A DNA stretch of 15,719 nt from Acidobacteriota bacterium (lineage in GTDB: Bacteria > Acidobacteriota > Blastocatellia > Pyrinomonadales > Pyrinomonadaceae): the NCBI GenBank assembly GCA_003222935.1, contig QHXL01000103.1, forward strand, positions 1-15,719. Reading direction: 5' to 3'. A program made the position numbers and the translations under genes. The stretch's first letter is position 1; each line of letters opens with the position of its first letter. This document shows, piece after piece, positions 6,687 to 14,213 of this stretch. The notes below the pieces were generated by a model. It was not told the origin of the DNA and ran no database searches. It saw nothing but the letters and a program-made list of their open reading frames with translations.

Positions 6687-7661
6687 ATGAAAGCGTTTAT
6701 CACAGCATCCGGTGCGCACTTGCCTCAGACAGTGGTTAGCAATGATCAGTTAGCTGAAAAGCTGGGACTGACCCCTGAACAGATCTACAAGTCGTCTGGA
6801 ATTCGAGAGCGGCGCTGGGCCAGCCGGGGCGAGATGACAAGCTCGTTGAGCGTGGAAGCTTTGAAGAAGTCTGGCGTAACGTTGGATGAGATTGACTATC
6901 TGATGCTCGGAACGATGACTGCGGATCGCTTTATTCCGGGCTCGGCTCCGATGGTCCAAACAGCCGTCGGCCTGCGCGAAGTTCCGTGCCTTGATATTCG
7001 TGCTGCCTGCTGCAACACGTTATATGGATTGCAACTCGCAAATGCGTTAGTCGTGTCCGGGGCAGCCCGTAACGTCGCGCTGTGCGTGGCTGAAGTGCAG
7101 TCGGCGTTCTTGCAGCTCACGCCGGCTGCGGGAACGACGTCAATGTTGTTCGGAGACGGCGCCGCTGCGCTAATCATTTCGAACAAGGGGGAAGAAGGGG
7201 CGCTTGAGATCGTCGACGTACACCTCGCTACGGACGGCAAGTACGTCGACGATCTCGGTATACGCTGCCCGGGTTCTGAATTTGGAAACGTTGGTGAACC
7301 GCAGGATTTTGCGCCTCGAATGATTGGTCAGTCAGTGATACTGCAGGCGTCCAGAAAGATGGTGTCGGCGTGTCAAACGGTGCTGGAGCGAAACTCCCTA
7401 ACAATCGCCGACATTAGTTGGATTGTTCCGCACCAGGCGAATGCGAACTTACTCGCGCAAGTTGGTCGCGGACTTGGATTGAAGGATCCGAACAGAATCG
7501 TTTCCGTTATCGAGCACACCGGCAACACGTCGTCAGCTTCAATGGGAATAGCGTTGGATAAACTGAGACGGTCGGGGCAGTTGAGGTCGGGTGAGTATGT
7601 GTTGCTGCCTGCGTTTGCCGCCGGCTTCACCTGGGGCGCCGGCCTATGTCGTGTGAAGTAG
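6687..7661 (+). CDS. 3-oxoacyl-ACP synthase III family protein (KAS III, FabH-like)
   Basis: Thiolase-fold enzyme of 324 residues, the normal FabH length. FabH condenses an acyl-CoA starter with malonyl-ACP; some relatives instead transfer acyl groups or make other C-C bonds. The triad is complete: C108 in DIRAACCNTLYG, H249 in IVPHQANANLL and N280 in EHTGNTSSAS. FGDGAAALII (155-164) and the C-terminal GFTWGAGLCRVK are also typical. The bases around C108 are unusual: common FabH proteins have A-C-x-G-F, here A-C-C-N-T. The gene starts 2 bases after the carrier-protein stop, so the two are almost surely translated together and the KAS III may act on that dedicated carrier rather than in housekeeping fatty-acid synthesis. 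Which acyl group it makes cannot be read from the sequence. Confidence 0.92.
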   Translation: MKAFITASGAHLPQTVVSNDQLAEKLGLTPEQIYKSSGIRERRWASRGEMTSSLSVEALKKSGVTLDEIDYLMLGTMTADRFIPGSAPMVQTAVGLREVPCLDIRAACCNTLYGLQLANALVVSGAARNVALCVAEVQSAFLQLTPAAGTTSMLFGDGAAALIISNKGEEGALEIVDVHLATDGKYVDDLGIRCPGSEFGNVGEPQDFAPRMIGQSVILQASRKMVSACQTVLERNSLTIADISWIVPHQANANLLAQVGRGLGLKDPNRIVSVIEHTGNTSSASMGIALDKLRRSGQLRSGEYVLLPAFAAGFTWGAGLCRVK

Positions 7662-7699
7662 GCAAAAAAGATCGGGCCTAAAATGTTCGCGGTTGGCGC

Positions 7700-7794
7700 A
7701 ACCCCGTTGGGGTTTAATCGATTGTCCGTCCTTTCCCAGGGTAGCCGCCAAAGCGCGGCAACCCTGGGCTCTGGGACGCAACCGCTTTGCGGTT
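7700..7794. repeat. Cluster of three hairpins between convergent genes
   Basis: Hairpin 1: AACCCC-GTT-GGGGTT (7700-7714). Hairpin 2: 7735-7748 pairs with 7755-7768 (CCCAGGGTAGCCGC against GCGGCAACCCTGGG, one mismatch). Hairpin 3: AACCGC-TTT-GCGGTT (7780-7794). Hairpins 1 and 3 are preceded by GCGCAACC / ACGCAACC and followed by TTAA, so they are two degenerate copies of one unit flanking hairpin 2. The cluster sits between the converging KAS III and GNAT genes and could also stop transcription from both sides. Confidence 0.7.
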
Positions 7795-7846
7795 AAGAGA
7801 CTTAATCAGAGGTTCCTAAAGTTTATCGGACATTCAGGTTCGAATA

Positions 7847-8299
7847 TTAACTGAGGTCGACTTTCATGCGGGGGAGGTGGCGCGGCTGACCTTCAATTTC
7901 CGAGTCAGTCGCGCCGATCTGTGTAGCACCCATTCGTGTGTAAAACCCGGCAGCATTTGGATCGGCAGTCAACTCAACCGCATTCACATTCATCGTTGCC
8001 GCACGGTCCATCGCATCCAGGAAAAGCTCCTTACCTATTCCCGTCCCAATGTATGCCGGGGTGACCCACATGTGTTCCAACTCAGCCTTGTTGTCTGCCA
8101 GGCAAAGAGCATAGAACCCTCGAATCTCTCCGTCCTGTTCCGTCACGTACACATGATGCTTCTCAATGAATTCCGGTGAGATTGTGAGATCCGATTCCCA
8201 ATGCTTGATCCAATTCTCTGGAAAACCCCAGTGACGTTTTGCGTCGAGGGCGATCTCCGTAAGTGTTGCGGCTTCGTTGTGGACTGCGGGTCTTATCAT
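7847..8299 (-). CDS. GNAT-family N-acetyltransferase
   Basis: Protein of 150 residues, normal GNAT size, expected to transfer an acetyl group from acetyl-CoA to an amine in the cytoplasm. The start MIRPAVHNEAATLTEIA is the usual beta1-alpha1 opening. Motif A is ELEHMWVTPAYIGTGIGKEL, whose Y-I-G-T-G-I-G segment is the acetyl-CoA pyrophosphate loop. The later ADPNAAGFYTRMGA is the common motif B ending (N-A-x-x-F-Y-x-x-x-G). The ATG overlaps the stop of the upstream secreted-protein gene by four bases (ATGA, 8296-8299), so translation is probably coupled. The substrate is not predictable. Confidence 0.88.
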   Translation of the reverse strand: MIRPAVHNEAATLTEIALDAKRHWGFPENWIKHWESDLTISPEFIEKHHVYVTEQDGEIRGFYALCLADNKAELEHMWVTPAYIGTGIGKELFLDAMDRAATMNVNAVELTADPNAAGFYTRMGATQIGATDSEIEGQPRHLPRMKVDLS

Positions 8300-8916
8300 G
8301 GATTCGGTGGACTTGTTTCAGGTGCTTGCCAACTGGAGCCATCAGAATACTGGACTCGCATAACGACTACTTGCCCGAGGACTGACTCGGCTTCGTTCTT
8401 GTTAAGCGAAGTGACACTGATTGTCTGAGTCGGCGGTCTTCGGAGATTTACTACGAGTTCCTTCGCCTTCCCCGGTCCAATCTTCTCATCACTTGTAAAC
8501 TGATGTCGGTTGAGTTCCGTGTTATCCATTTTGTCGAGAAAGACGTAGTCCCAGTCGACTGAAAGAATCGTTTTCTCACTCAAGTTTCTTATTGTTGTCT
8601 TGTACATGAAGACGTAACGCGAAGTTGTCTGTTGGTGTTGGGTAGCGATATTTGCGGCGTCGGCTGCCGCGTCGACTTTGACTTTATCAGCGCTACCACC
8701 GCTTCCGAGCTTGGCATCCGTAATTCGTTTCTCGTTACGAGTCCGCGCTCTCATCTCGTCGAAGTTTTCGATCGGACCTCGAAAGGGATCATTTTCCCAA
8801 CCGATGCGCTCTTTGTTCCAACTTGATTTCACGACTTCCACCGCAGGCGTTTGTGTCTGTGCTAATGAAACCGAAGCTGCGAAGGCAATTAGAATAATCA
8901 GGCTTAGATATCGCAT
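8296..8916 (-). CDS. Secreted hypothetical protein
   Basis: Protein of 206 residues with a clear signal peptide (MRYLSLIILIAFAASVSLAQ, cleavage likely after SLA or AQ). The mature part holds WNKERIGWENDPFRGPIENF, a charged alanine/lysine-rich stretch (about 65-90), then a segment resembling a small beta-sandwich (MYKTTIRNLSEKTILSVDWD, later VVVMRVQYSDGSSWQAP). That last pattern, a comment on how the protein differs in attachment rather than an enzyme motif, is similar to secreted acidobacterial proteins of unknown role. No catalytic motif is seen. Start supported by AAGGAG at 8925-8930, eight bases upstream. It is co-transcribed with, and overlaps, the GNAT gene, but the functional link is unclear. 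Confidence 0.82.
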   Translation of the reverse strand: MRYLSLIILIAFAASVSLAQTQTPAVEVVKSSWNKERIGWENDPFRGPIENFDEMRARTRNEKRITDAKLGSGGSADKVKVDAAADAANIATQHQQTTSRYVFMYKTTIRNLSEKTILSVDWDYVFLDKMDNTELNRHQFTSDEKIGPGKAKELVVNLRRPPTQTISVTSLNKNEAESVLGQVVVMRVQYSDGSSWQAPETSPPNP

Positions 8917-8924
8917 TGCAGGTA

Positions 8925-8930
8925 CTCCTT
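8925..8930 (-). promoter_or_regulatory. Ribosome binding site of the secreted hypothetical protein
   Basis: AAGGAG on the minus strand, eight bases before the ATG at 8916. It fixes the start of that gene. Confidence 0.75.
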
Positions 8931-9017
8931 GGGAAGCTGGAGTTGCGCGACGATGATACTACTTCCAACCAGTAACGGTTAACTCTTCAGGGACAGTCGG
9001 AACTTAAGTAGTTCCTC

Positions 9018-9115
9018 GTGCTGGGAGCGCACGCGTCCCCGCGTGCTGGATTGAACTGAAGCGCGATCGGGCTAAACACGACGCCGGCACGCGGGGACGC
9101 GTGCGCTCCCAGCAC
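9018..9115. repeat. REP/BIME-like element: two inverted 29-base hairpin units
   Basis: Arms 9018-9046 and 9087-9115 are perfect reverse complements over 29 bases. Each arm contains its own hairpin GCACGCG, four-base loop, CGCGTGC. Over the 24-base core it matches the element at 136-218 at 20 positions. It occupies most of the gene-free stretch 8917-9230 together with the terminator at 9172-9200; nothing else is seen there. Confidence 0.85.
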
Positions 9116-9156
9116 CAGGGATCGCCTAAAGTTACCTCGCGCCACTGAAGGTGGGG

Positions 9157-9200
9157 GAAAAGAAAATGCGCTGAGCCGAGGTGACGGCCACCTCGGCTCA
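9157..9200 (-). terminator. Rho-independent terminator of the TonB-dependent receptor gene
   Basis: A perfect 12-base stem (TGAGCCGAGGTG, 9172-9183, with 9189-9200) and a five-base loop lie about 30 bases after the receptor stop codon. Read on the minus strand the stem is followed by GCGCATTTTCTTTTC, a T-rich tail set back four bases from the stem. This fits an intrinsic terminator for the minus-strand gene. Confidence 0.72.
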
Positions 9201-9230
9201 ACCGGTATTACACTTACGTGTTTGTACTGC

Positions 9231-12200
9231 CTAGAACACGTATCTTACGCCAACGATGATGCGGCGGTTGCCACCGTCGGTTCCCCACTGATTAAGGAAG
9301 TCGGCGGAAGTTACCGTTGAGTTAGGGATACCAAAGTCACGAGTGTTCGTGAAATTGAAGAAGTCGGCCCTAAGCTGCAAGCGATGATTCTCGCCAATGG
9401 TTGTGTTCTTCAGAATGCCGAAATCGATATTGTTGATTCCGTCCGACCGAAGAACGTTGCGACCGACGTCACCCACTCGCTGCGCTGCAGTGATCGTTCT
9501 AAAGAGTGATCGACCACCGGCCTTCACTATTTCCTCAACACTCATGTTCGAGACGTCGAGAGCCGTGTTGATATTTGGTCTGATTGCGTTTCCAACCAGC
9601 GAGGAGATGCTCGCCAGTGTGGCTGCCGGATCAGAACCATTCAGTGGTGTAAAGGGTGAACCACTTTGCAGCGAGAACAGAGAGTTAAGCTGCCAGCCGC
9701 CCAGAACCTTTCCAGTGAAACCTTTCTGGTCGCGATAGAACGGAAGTTCATAGACAAAGTTTCCTGAGATCCTGTGCGGACGGTCGAAACTGGAACGAGC
9801 ACGATCAGCGCGTCGATTGTACGAGTCCTGAGCTACTGCTATCTCTCCGCGCGACACGTTGAAGATTTCCGACATCGTGTCGATGAAAGTGCTGTAGGTG
9901 TAGTGCAAGCCAGCGCTAACACCGCCGCTCAGTCGTTTTTCCAGGCTGGTTTGGAGCGAATGGTAAATCGACATGCCAGAGTTTGTGCGCAGGCGTGTCG
10001 GACCAACATTTGGAATACTCCGGCAGAAACCGTTTGCCGCAGAAGCTCCGGTACAACCGATGCGAGCTGGATTTGCGTCGACCGACTCAAAGAGGCCTGT
10101 CCCCTTCGTTCCTACGTAACCAATTCGAAGGACCAGGTCACGTGTGAACTCGCGCTGGATTTCAAAACTGAGCGAGTCGTAGACGGGTAAGTGGAAATTC
10201 TCGTCGACGATCGTTCGATTTACAGTATCCGGATTAAACGGTGGATTTTTCAGCGTGGTCCAGGCGTTCGGGGTAACGGTTACTGTTTGGCCTCCCAGGT
10301 TTTGAGCCTGAACGGTCGGGAACGATGAAACCGCTGCTACGAACGGAAACGAACTCCAGATATTCAAAGCGATGTTTGTGTACGCGTAATCGTGCGTACG
10401 TGTGTAACCACCGCGAACTACAAGTTTATCTCCGCCGGTTAGCCAGCCCATCACCCCGTCAGTGTCGGTGCGTGGATTCCAGTTGAAACCGAGTCGTGGT
10501 TGCAGATTGTTATTGTCACGTCCTGGAACTGGGCGTAACACATAGCGTGGATCATTTCCCGCCGCAGCGAGAACCGGCGCATTGAAGTCCGCGAGATCCG
10601 CGATCGGTTGACCGGCATTCTCATAACGCAGACCGAGAGTCAGGGTGAAGTTTGGTCGCACTTTCCACTCGTCCTGGCCGTAGAAGAAGAAGTCGTGCCA
10701 ATCGTTGTGCAGCACTCTTGCAGTCCCGGGCAGATCCTTGTTGATGTTAGCCCGGGTCGCGAAGTCCTTGATCAGGAAATCAAGAGACGCGTACTCGAGC
10801 AATCCCCGGGTTGTTGGTTTGAACAGTTGATGCAGTTGATTCCGTCGAATATCCACGCCAAACTTCCAACCGTGGTTGCCGTTTGTGTACGAGATATTGT
10901 CCTGGAGTTGAAAGGTGTTTCTTGTTTGGTTCTGTGGCAGGTTTACACCTAAACCGATTGCCGTGCGCGTAGGTGCTGCATTGAACTCCCGCAGTCCCAG
11001 TTCGACAACTTCGAGTGACGGAATTTGTTCCGACCGGGGATCCAGTGCGAGAGTTGAGTTTGCGCTTCGCAGGAATGCTCCACGTACTTCATTTACAAAA
11101 CGAGGTGTGAGTACGCTCGTCAGTTGTAAGTTGACGCCTTGAGTTCGTCCGGGAACTATCGATGAAAATCCTGGCGGTGTGATCTGCGAAGCTGCCACAC
11201 CGGGAATACTGCCGAGCGCCCCTGAATCCTGGTAGATATATCTTCCGTTCAGGTTGTGGTTTGTGCTCAAGCGATGATCGATGCGGATGGATGTCTGCCA
11301 ATCGTCGTAGGTTGACGATTGCGATCCCGTTAAAGAACCAATCGGCACGAGGAATGTCTGTCCGTTGCGAACAAAGCTGACGGTTTGATTAAGCGGAGTT
11401 TGAGCAGCAGGAAGAAAATCCAACAGCGCGCGTACCTGGGGTAGGTTGCCAGCGGCCGCGTTGATTATGTCTTTTCCTGCCTGTGTTGGAGCGCCGTTCA
11501 AGGCTTGTCCGACACCCAACTGCCGGTCCCACCACCGTTGAATTGCGAAGAAAAAGAACGTTCGATCCTTTCCGCTAATATGGGTTGGACCACCTTCACC
11601 GAAACTCGGCAAGTAGAGTGGACCACCAATCGTGCCACCCAGTTGGTTCTCAATTCGAAACGGCGCCTGTTGTTTCGATACATCTGTCGCATTCGGATTG
11701 CAGAACCCGCCTTGTTTTTGAACGTTGCTACACGCGTTGAGTGCATTGTCGTTGTGAAACCAGAAACCAGAACCGTGGAAGTTATTCGAGCCACTTCGCG
11801 TAATTGCATTGAACACAGCGCTGGAGTTGCGACCGTACTCAGCACTGAACTGATTGGTGACTAGTCTGACTTCCTGGATAAGGTCCGGATTGTTGAGTGG
11901 TATTGTCGAACCGGCAACACCAAAGTTGTTGTTGTCCTGACCATCAATCATGAAGTTGTTCGAACGCACGCGGCCGCCGTTCGATGAGAAGTTTGTGCCC
12001 CCGGCGAAGGCACTCTGGCCGGAATTGAGTTGACTAACGCCCGCGGCTGACAGCGCGACGTTGTAGACGCTGCGAGTTGTCGCGAGTGGTAATTCGGCAA
12101 GTCGCTTTGCGTCAAACCGAGTTCCGACTTCCGAAGTCGTCGTATTGAGTATCGACGCATTCTCCACGATGTTTACAACTTCGGTGACGGCACCCGGTTT

Positions 12201-12527
12201 CATCGTGACATCGACTGTGGCAGGTTGATTTAATTCGAGCTTGATTCCTGACTGGACATACCTGGCGAATCCAGTCGACTCGACTGTGACTTCGTAATCA
12301 CCTACGGGTACACCTGTGAACCGGTAACGACCGTCACTGTCCGTCTGAGATGTGCGTGACTGATTTGTTGTCACGTTTCTGAGGGTGACGGTGGCGCCGT
12401 TGATAAGGGCTTGCTTCTCATCTTTCACTTCACCTGAAATTGAACCCGAAGTTTGAGCGACGATCGGCGTCACCAGAAACGTGAGAAGGGTCAGGAGCAA
12501 AAGCGAAAGCTTTACTGTCTTGTTCAT
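9231..12527 (-). CDS. TonB-dependent receptor with carboxypeptidase-regulatory domain (Oar-like)
   Basis: Outer-membrane protein of 1,098 residues. Signal peptide 1-25 (ends PIVAQ), then a carboxypeptidase-regulatory-like beta-sandwich (about 27-110: SGEVKDEKQALINGATVTL, DGRYRFTGVPVGDYEVTV), then a plug (about 115-245, with NFMIDGQDNNNFG and the conserved SAEYGRNSSAVFNAITRSGS), then a long beta-barrel ending GVRYVF with the C-terminal phenylalanine used by the Bam machinery. This layout is the Oar-like group greatly expanded in Acidobacteriota and thought to import large substrates such as oligosaccharides or peptides using TonB energy. The substrate is not predictable and no SusD-like partner is adjacent. 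The ATG at 12527 is chosen over one seven codons upstream because AGGAG at 12536-12540 lies eight bases before it. Monocistronic, with its own terminator. Confidence 0.95.
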   Translation of the reverse strand: MNKTVKLSLLLLTLLTFLVTPIVAQTSGSISGEVKDEKQALINGATVTLRNVTTNQSRTSQTDSDGRYRFTGVPVGDYEVTVESTGFARYVQSGIKLELNQPATVDVTMKPGAVTEVVNIVENASILNTTTSEVGTRFDAKRLAELPLATTRSVYNVALSAAGVSQLNSGQSAFAGGTNFSSNGGRVRSNNFMIDGQDNNNFGVAGSTIPLNNPDLIQEVRLVTNQFSAEYGRNSSAVFNAITRSGSNNFHGSGFWFHNDNALNACSNVQKQGGFCNPNATDVSKQQAPFRIENQLGGTIGGPLYLPSFGEGGPTHISGKDRTFFFFAIQRWWDRQLGVGQALNGAPTQAGKDIINAAAGNLPQVRALLDFLPAAQTPLNQTVSFVRNGQTFLVPIGSLTGSQSSTYDDWQTSIRIDHRLSTNHNLNGRYIYQDSGALGSIPGVAASQITPPGFSSIVPGRTQGVNLQLTSVLTPRFVNEVRGAFLRSANSTLALDPRSEQIPSLEVVELGLREFNAAPTRTAIGLGVNLPQNQTRNTFQLQDNISYTNGNHGWKFGVDIRRNQLHQLFKPTTRGLLEYASLDFLIKDFATRANINKDLPGTARVLHNDWHDFFFYGQDEWKVRPNFTLTLGLRYENAGQPIADLADFNAPVLAAAGNDPRYVLRPVPGRDNNNLQPRLGFNWNPRTDTDGVMGWLTGGDKLVVRGGYTRTHDYAYTNIALNIWSSFPFVAAVSSFPTVQAQNLGGQTVTVTPNAWTTLKNPPFNPDTVNRTIVDENFHLPVYDSLSFEIQREFTRDLVLRIGYVGTKGTGLFESVDANPARIGCTGASAANGFCRSIPNVGPTRLRTNSGMSIYHSLQTSLEKRLSGGVSAGLHYTYSTFIDTMSEIFNVSRGEIAVAQDSYNRRADRARSSFDRPHRISGNFVYELPFYRDQKGFTGKVLGGWQLNSLFSLQSGSPFTPLNGSDPAATLASISSLVGNAIRPNINTALDVSNMSVEEIVKAGGRSLFRTITAAQRVGDVGRNVLRSDGINNIDFGILKNTTIGENHRLQLRADFFNFTNTRDFGIPNSTVTSADFLNQWGTDGGNRRIIVGVRYVF

Positions 12528-12535
12528 AGAATCAT

Positions 12536-12540
12536 CTCCT
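12536..12540 (-). promoter_or_regulatory. Ribosome binding site of the TonB-dependent receptor
   Basis: AGGAG on the minus strand eight bases before the ATG at 12527. It decides between this start and the upstream in-frame ATG at 12548, which would place the site inside the coding region. Confidence 0.75.
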
Positions 12541-12548
12541 CTGTACAC

Positions 12549-12815
12549 GGCGTTGGTGAAAACGCACTGGCGTGTTGTTCGGGATTTGTCGTTACAATCC
12601 CGAACGGTTGGGGAATGTCGATTAACTAAGCAACCAACATTCCATCTGAGGACGAGTGAAGGAGTCAGAAGACTAAGTAATATGCTGACAAGGATTAGCC
12701 GAGGAGGCTACGAAGGACTAGATAAAACTACCGAAACATGGACCAATCGTTGTTCAAAAGCTCGGATCGATCCATCGTCTCGGAAGATCGATGGTCCAGG
12801 GGCACGGGAAGAATT
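12549..12815. promoter_or_regulatory. Divergent intergenic region with leader hairpin
   Basis: This 267-base gap separates the divergent receptor and dehydrogenase genes. 12577-12586 and 12596-12605 are perfect 10-base complements (GTTCGGGATT / AATCCCGAAC) around a nine-base loop, 50-80 bases before the receptor start. It could be a leader structure or an operator-like palindrome. A weaker pair, GGAATGT and ACATTCC, follows. No convincing -35/-10 elements were recognised. Confidence 0.4.
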
Positions 12816-13781
12816 ATGAATAAAGAACAAAAAACTGAATCAATTGTCTTCCTGGAGCGAGACACGTTTAAGGTTGCGTTTCGTAGACCTCGCTTCGATC
12901 ACGAATGGAGCGAGTTTGGCCAGACAGCTGTCGAAGACCTTGTCTCGAGGTTGCGCGACGCCACGATCCTTATTTGCAATAAGTCGCCGATTAAGGCGGA
13001 AACGTTGGCCCGGCTATCCAGCTTGAGACTGATCGCAGTTGCCGCCACAGGTGTGGACAACGTGGATCTCGAGTTTTGTAAGTCGCACGGAATTGCCGTG
13101 TGCAACGCGCGCGGTTACGCAGTCAATTCGTTACCGGAACATGCTTTGATGTTGATGTTAGCTTTGCGACGAAGTCTGATTGCTTATCGTGGAGACGTAA
13201 AGGCGGGTCGCTGGCATCAATCGAAAACATTTTGTCTGTTGGACCATCCGCTGAGTGATTTGCGTGGCAGCACCATTGGCATCATCGGTTATGGGACACT
13301 TGGTCAATCGATGGCCCAACTGGCACGCGCGATCGGAATGGAAGTGTTAGTTGCTGAACGTAAGGGCGAGGCTGTTGTTCGTGAAGGAAGAACTGGCTTT
13401 GAAGAGGTATTAAAGAACAGCGACGTCATTTCATTGCACTGTCCCTTGACGCCGGAAACTCAAAATATGATTGGCCGCGAAGAGTTGCGACTAATGAAGC
13501 CGGATGCCGTCTTAATCAATACAGCGCGTGGAGGTCTGCTCGACGATACCGCATTGCTCGATGCTTTGAATGAGGGGCGGATCGGAGGGGCGGGAATCGA
13601 CGTGTTGCGAGTTGAGCCGCCGAAATCGCCAAGTCCTTTGCTGGACGCGGATCTGCCGAACCTGATCGTAACGCCACACAATGCCTGGGCCAGCCGGCAA
13701 GCAATGCAGACGCTTGCCGATCAGCTCATCGAGAGCATCGAAGCCTTCGTCGAAGGTCAACCTCGCAACCTGGTTGTTTAG
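12816..13781 (+). CDS. D-isomer-specific 2-hydroxyacid dehydrogenase (glycerate/hydroxypyruvate reductase-like)
   Basis: NAD(P)-dependent enzyme of 321 residues, interconverting a D-2-hydroxyacid and a 2-oxoacid in the cytoplasm. Nucleotide-binding loop GIIGYGTLGQSM (155-166). Catalytic residues R238 (NTARGGLLDD), E267 (DVLRVEPP) and H288 (VTPHNAWAS) are all present. The N-terminal half carries AATGVDNVDLE and NSLPEHALMLMLALRR, both typical. The E-P-P and T-P-H-x-A-W strings resemble glycerate dehydrogenase (HprA) more than phosphoglycerate dehydrogenase, and there is no C-terminal ACT domain; the true substrate stays open. The frame extends 26 codons upstream to 12738, but that stretch looks non-conserved, and the ATG at 12816 gives the family length. 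Only a weak GGGAAG precedes it. Confidence 0.93.
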   Translation: MNKEQKTESIVFLERDTFKVAFRRPRFDHEWSEFGQTAVEDLVSRLRDATILICNKSPIKAETLARLSSLRLIAVAATGVDNVDLEFCKSHGIAVCNARGYAVNSLPEHALMLMLALRRSLIAYRGDVKAGRWHQSKTFCLLDHPLSDLRGSTIGIIGYGTLGQSMAQLARAIGMEVLVAERKGEAVVREGRTGFEEVLKNSDVISLHCPLTPETQNMIGREELRLMKPDAVLINTARGGLLDDTALLDALNEGRIGGAGIDVLRVEPPKSPSPLLDADLPNLIVTPHNAWASRQAMQTLADQLIESIEAFVEGQPRNLVV

Positions 13782-13828
13782 GGTTTAGTTAGGCTGTCAG
13801 ACCAAGGGCCGAGACCAAATTCCACGTA

Positions 13829-14071
13829 CTACGAAGCGGTTGCCTCACCGGCGACTTCGTCGTGATGTTCGGTGGTGTAAAGGCGAAGGATGTCTTGTCC
13901 CTGGCGTGAACGAGGATCGATGGTACGCACGTGTTTGCGTCCCTGCATTTCCCAGATAGCCGTGACTACACCGTCTTTTTCCACTGCGTGGTAGGTGATC
14001 TCTTCTGTGCTCGCTTCGGGCTCGGGTGCCTCTGCGGCGACAGTCTCAATTGCTGCTTCATTCTCAGACAT
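13829..14071 (-). CDS. Small acidic hypothetical protein
   Basis: Protein of 80 residues. The first 25 residues are strongly acidic and alanine/glutamate-rich (EAAIETVAAEAPEPEASTEE), probably disordered. A compact core follows: ITYHAVEKDGVVTAIWEMQG and RKHVRTIDPRSRQGQDILRL, a beta-rich pattern, then a short acidic tail. No signal peptide, no membrane segment and no recognised domain. A purine-rich GAGAGGAG sequence lies about 15 bases before the ATG, slightly farther than usual. It converges with the dehydrogenase gene (47 bases apart) and lies downstream of the subtilase on the same strand, 142 bases away. I judge it real from its protein-like composition and ribosome binding site. Confidence 0.62.
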   Translation of the reverse strand: MSENEAAIETVAAEAPEPEASTEEITYHAVEKDGVVTAIWEMQGRKHVRTIDPRSRQGQDILRLYTTEHHDEVAGEATAS

Positions 14072-14213
14072 AAAAACTCAAAAACTCTCCTCTCAAACTT
14101 CTGTTTGTCGTGGGTGATTAGGTAGTTCGAATTGTTGCACAGGGTTAGGCGAGTGTCCAGCCGAGCATCAGGAACAGTCGGCAGGAGCGGGAAAAATCAA
14201 TGACCGATGTTTT

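Noticed and set aside
9774..10190. 138-codon plus-strand frame antisense to the receptor
   Set aside because: It lies wholly inside the receptor gene, with no ribosome binding site or recognisable domain.
12738..12815. 26-residue N-terminal extension of the dehydrogenase
   Set aside because: The extra residues do not resemble the family, and the ATG at 12816 gives the normal start and length.
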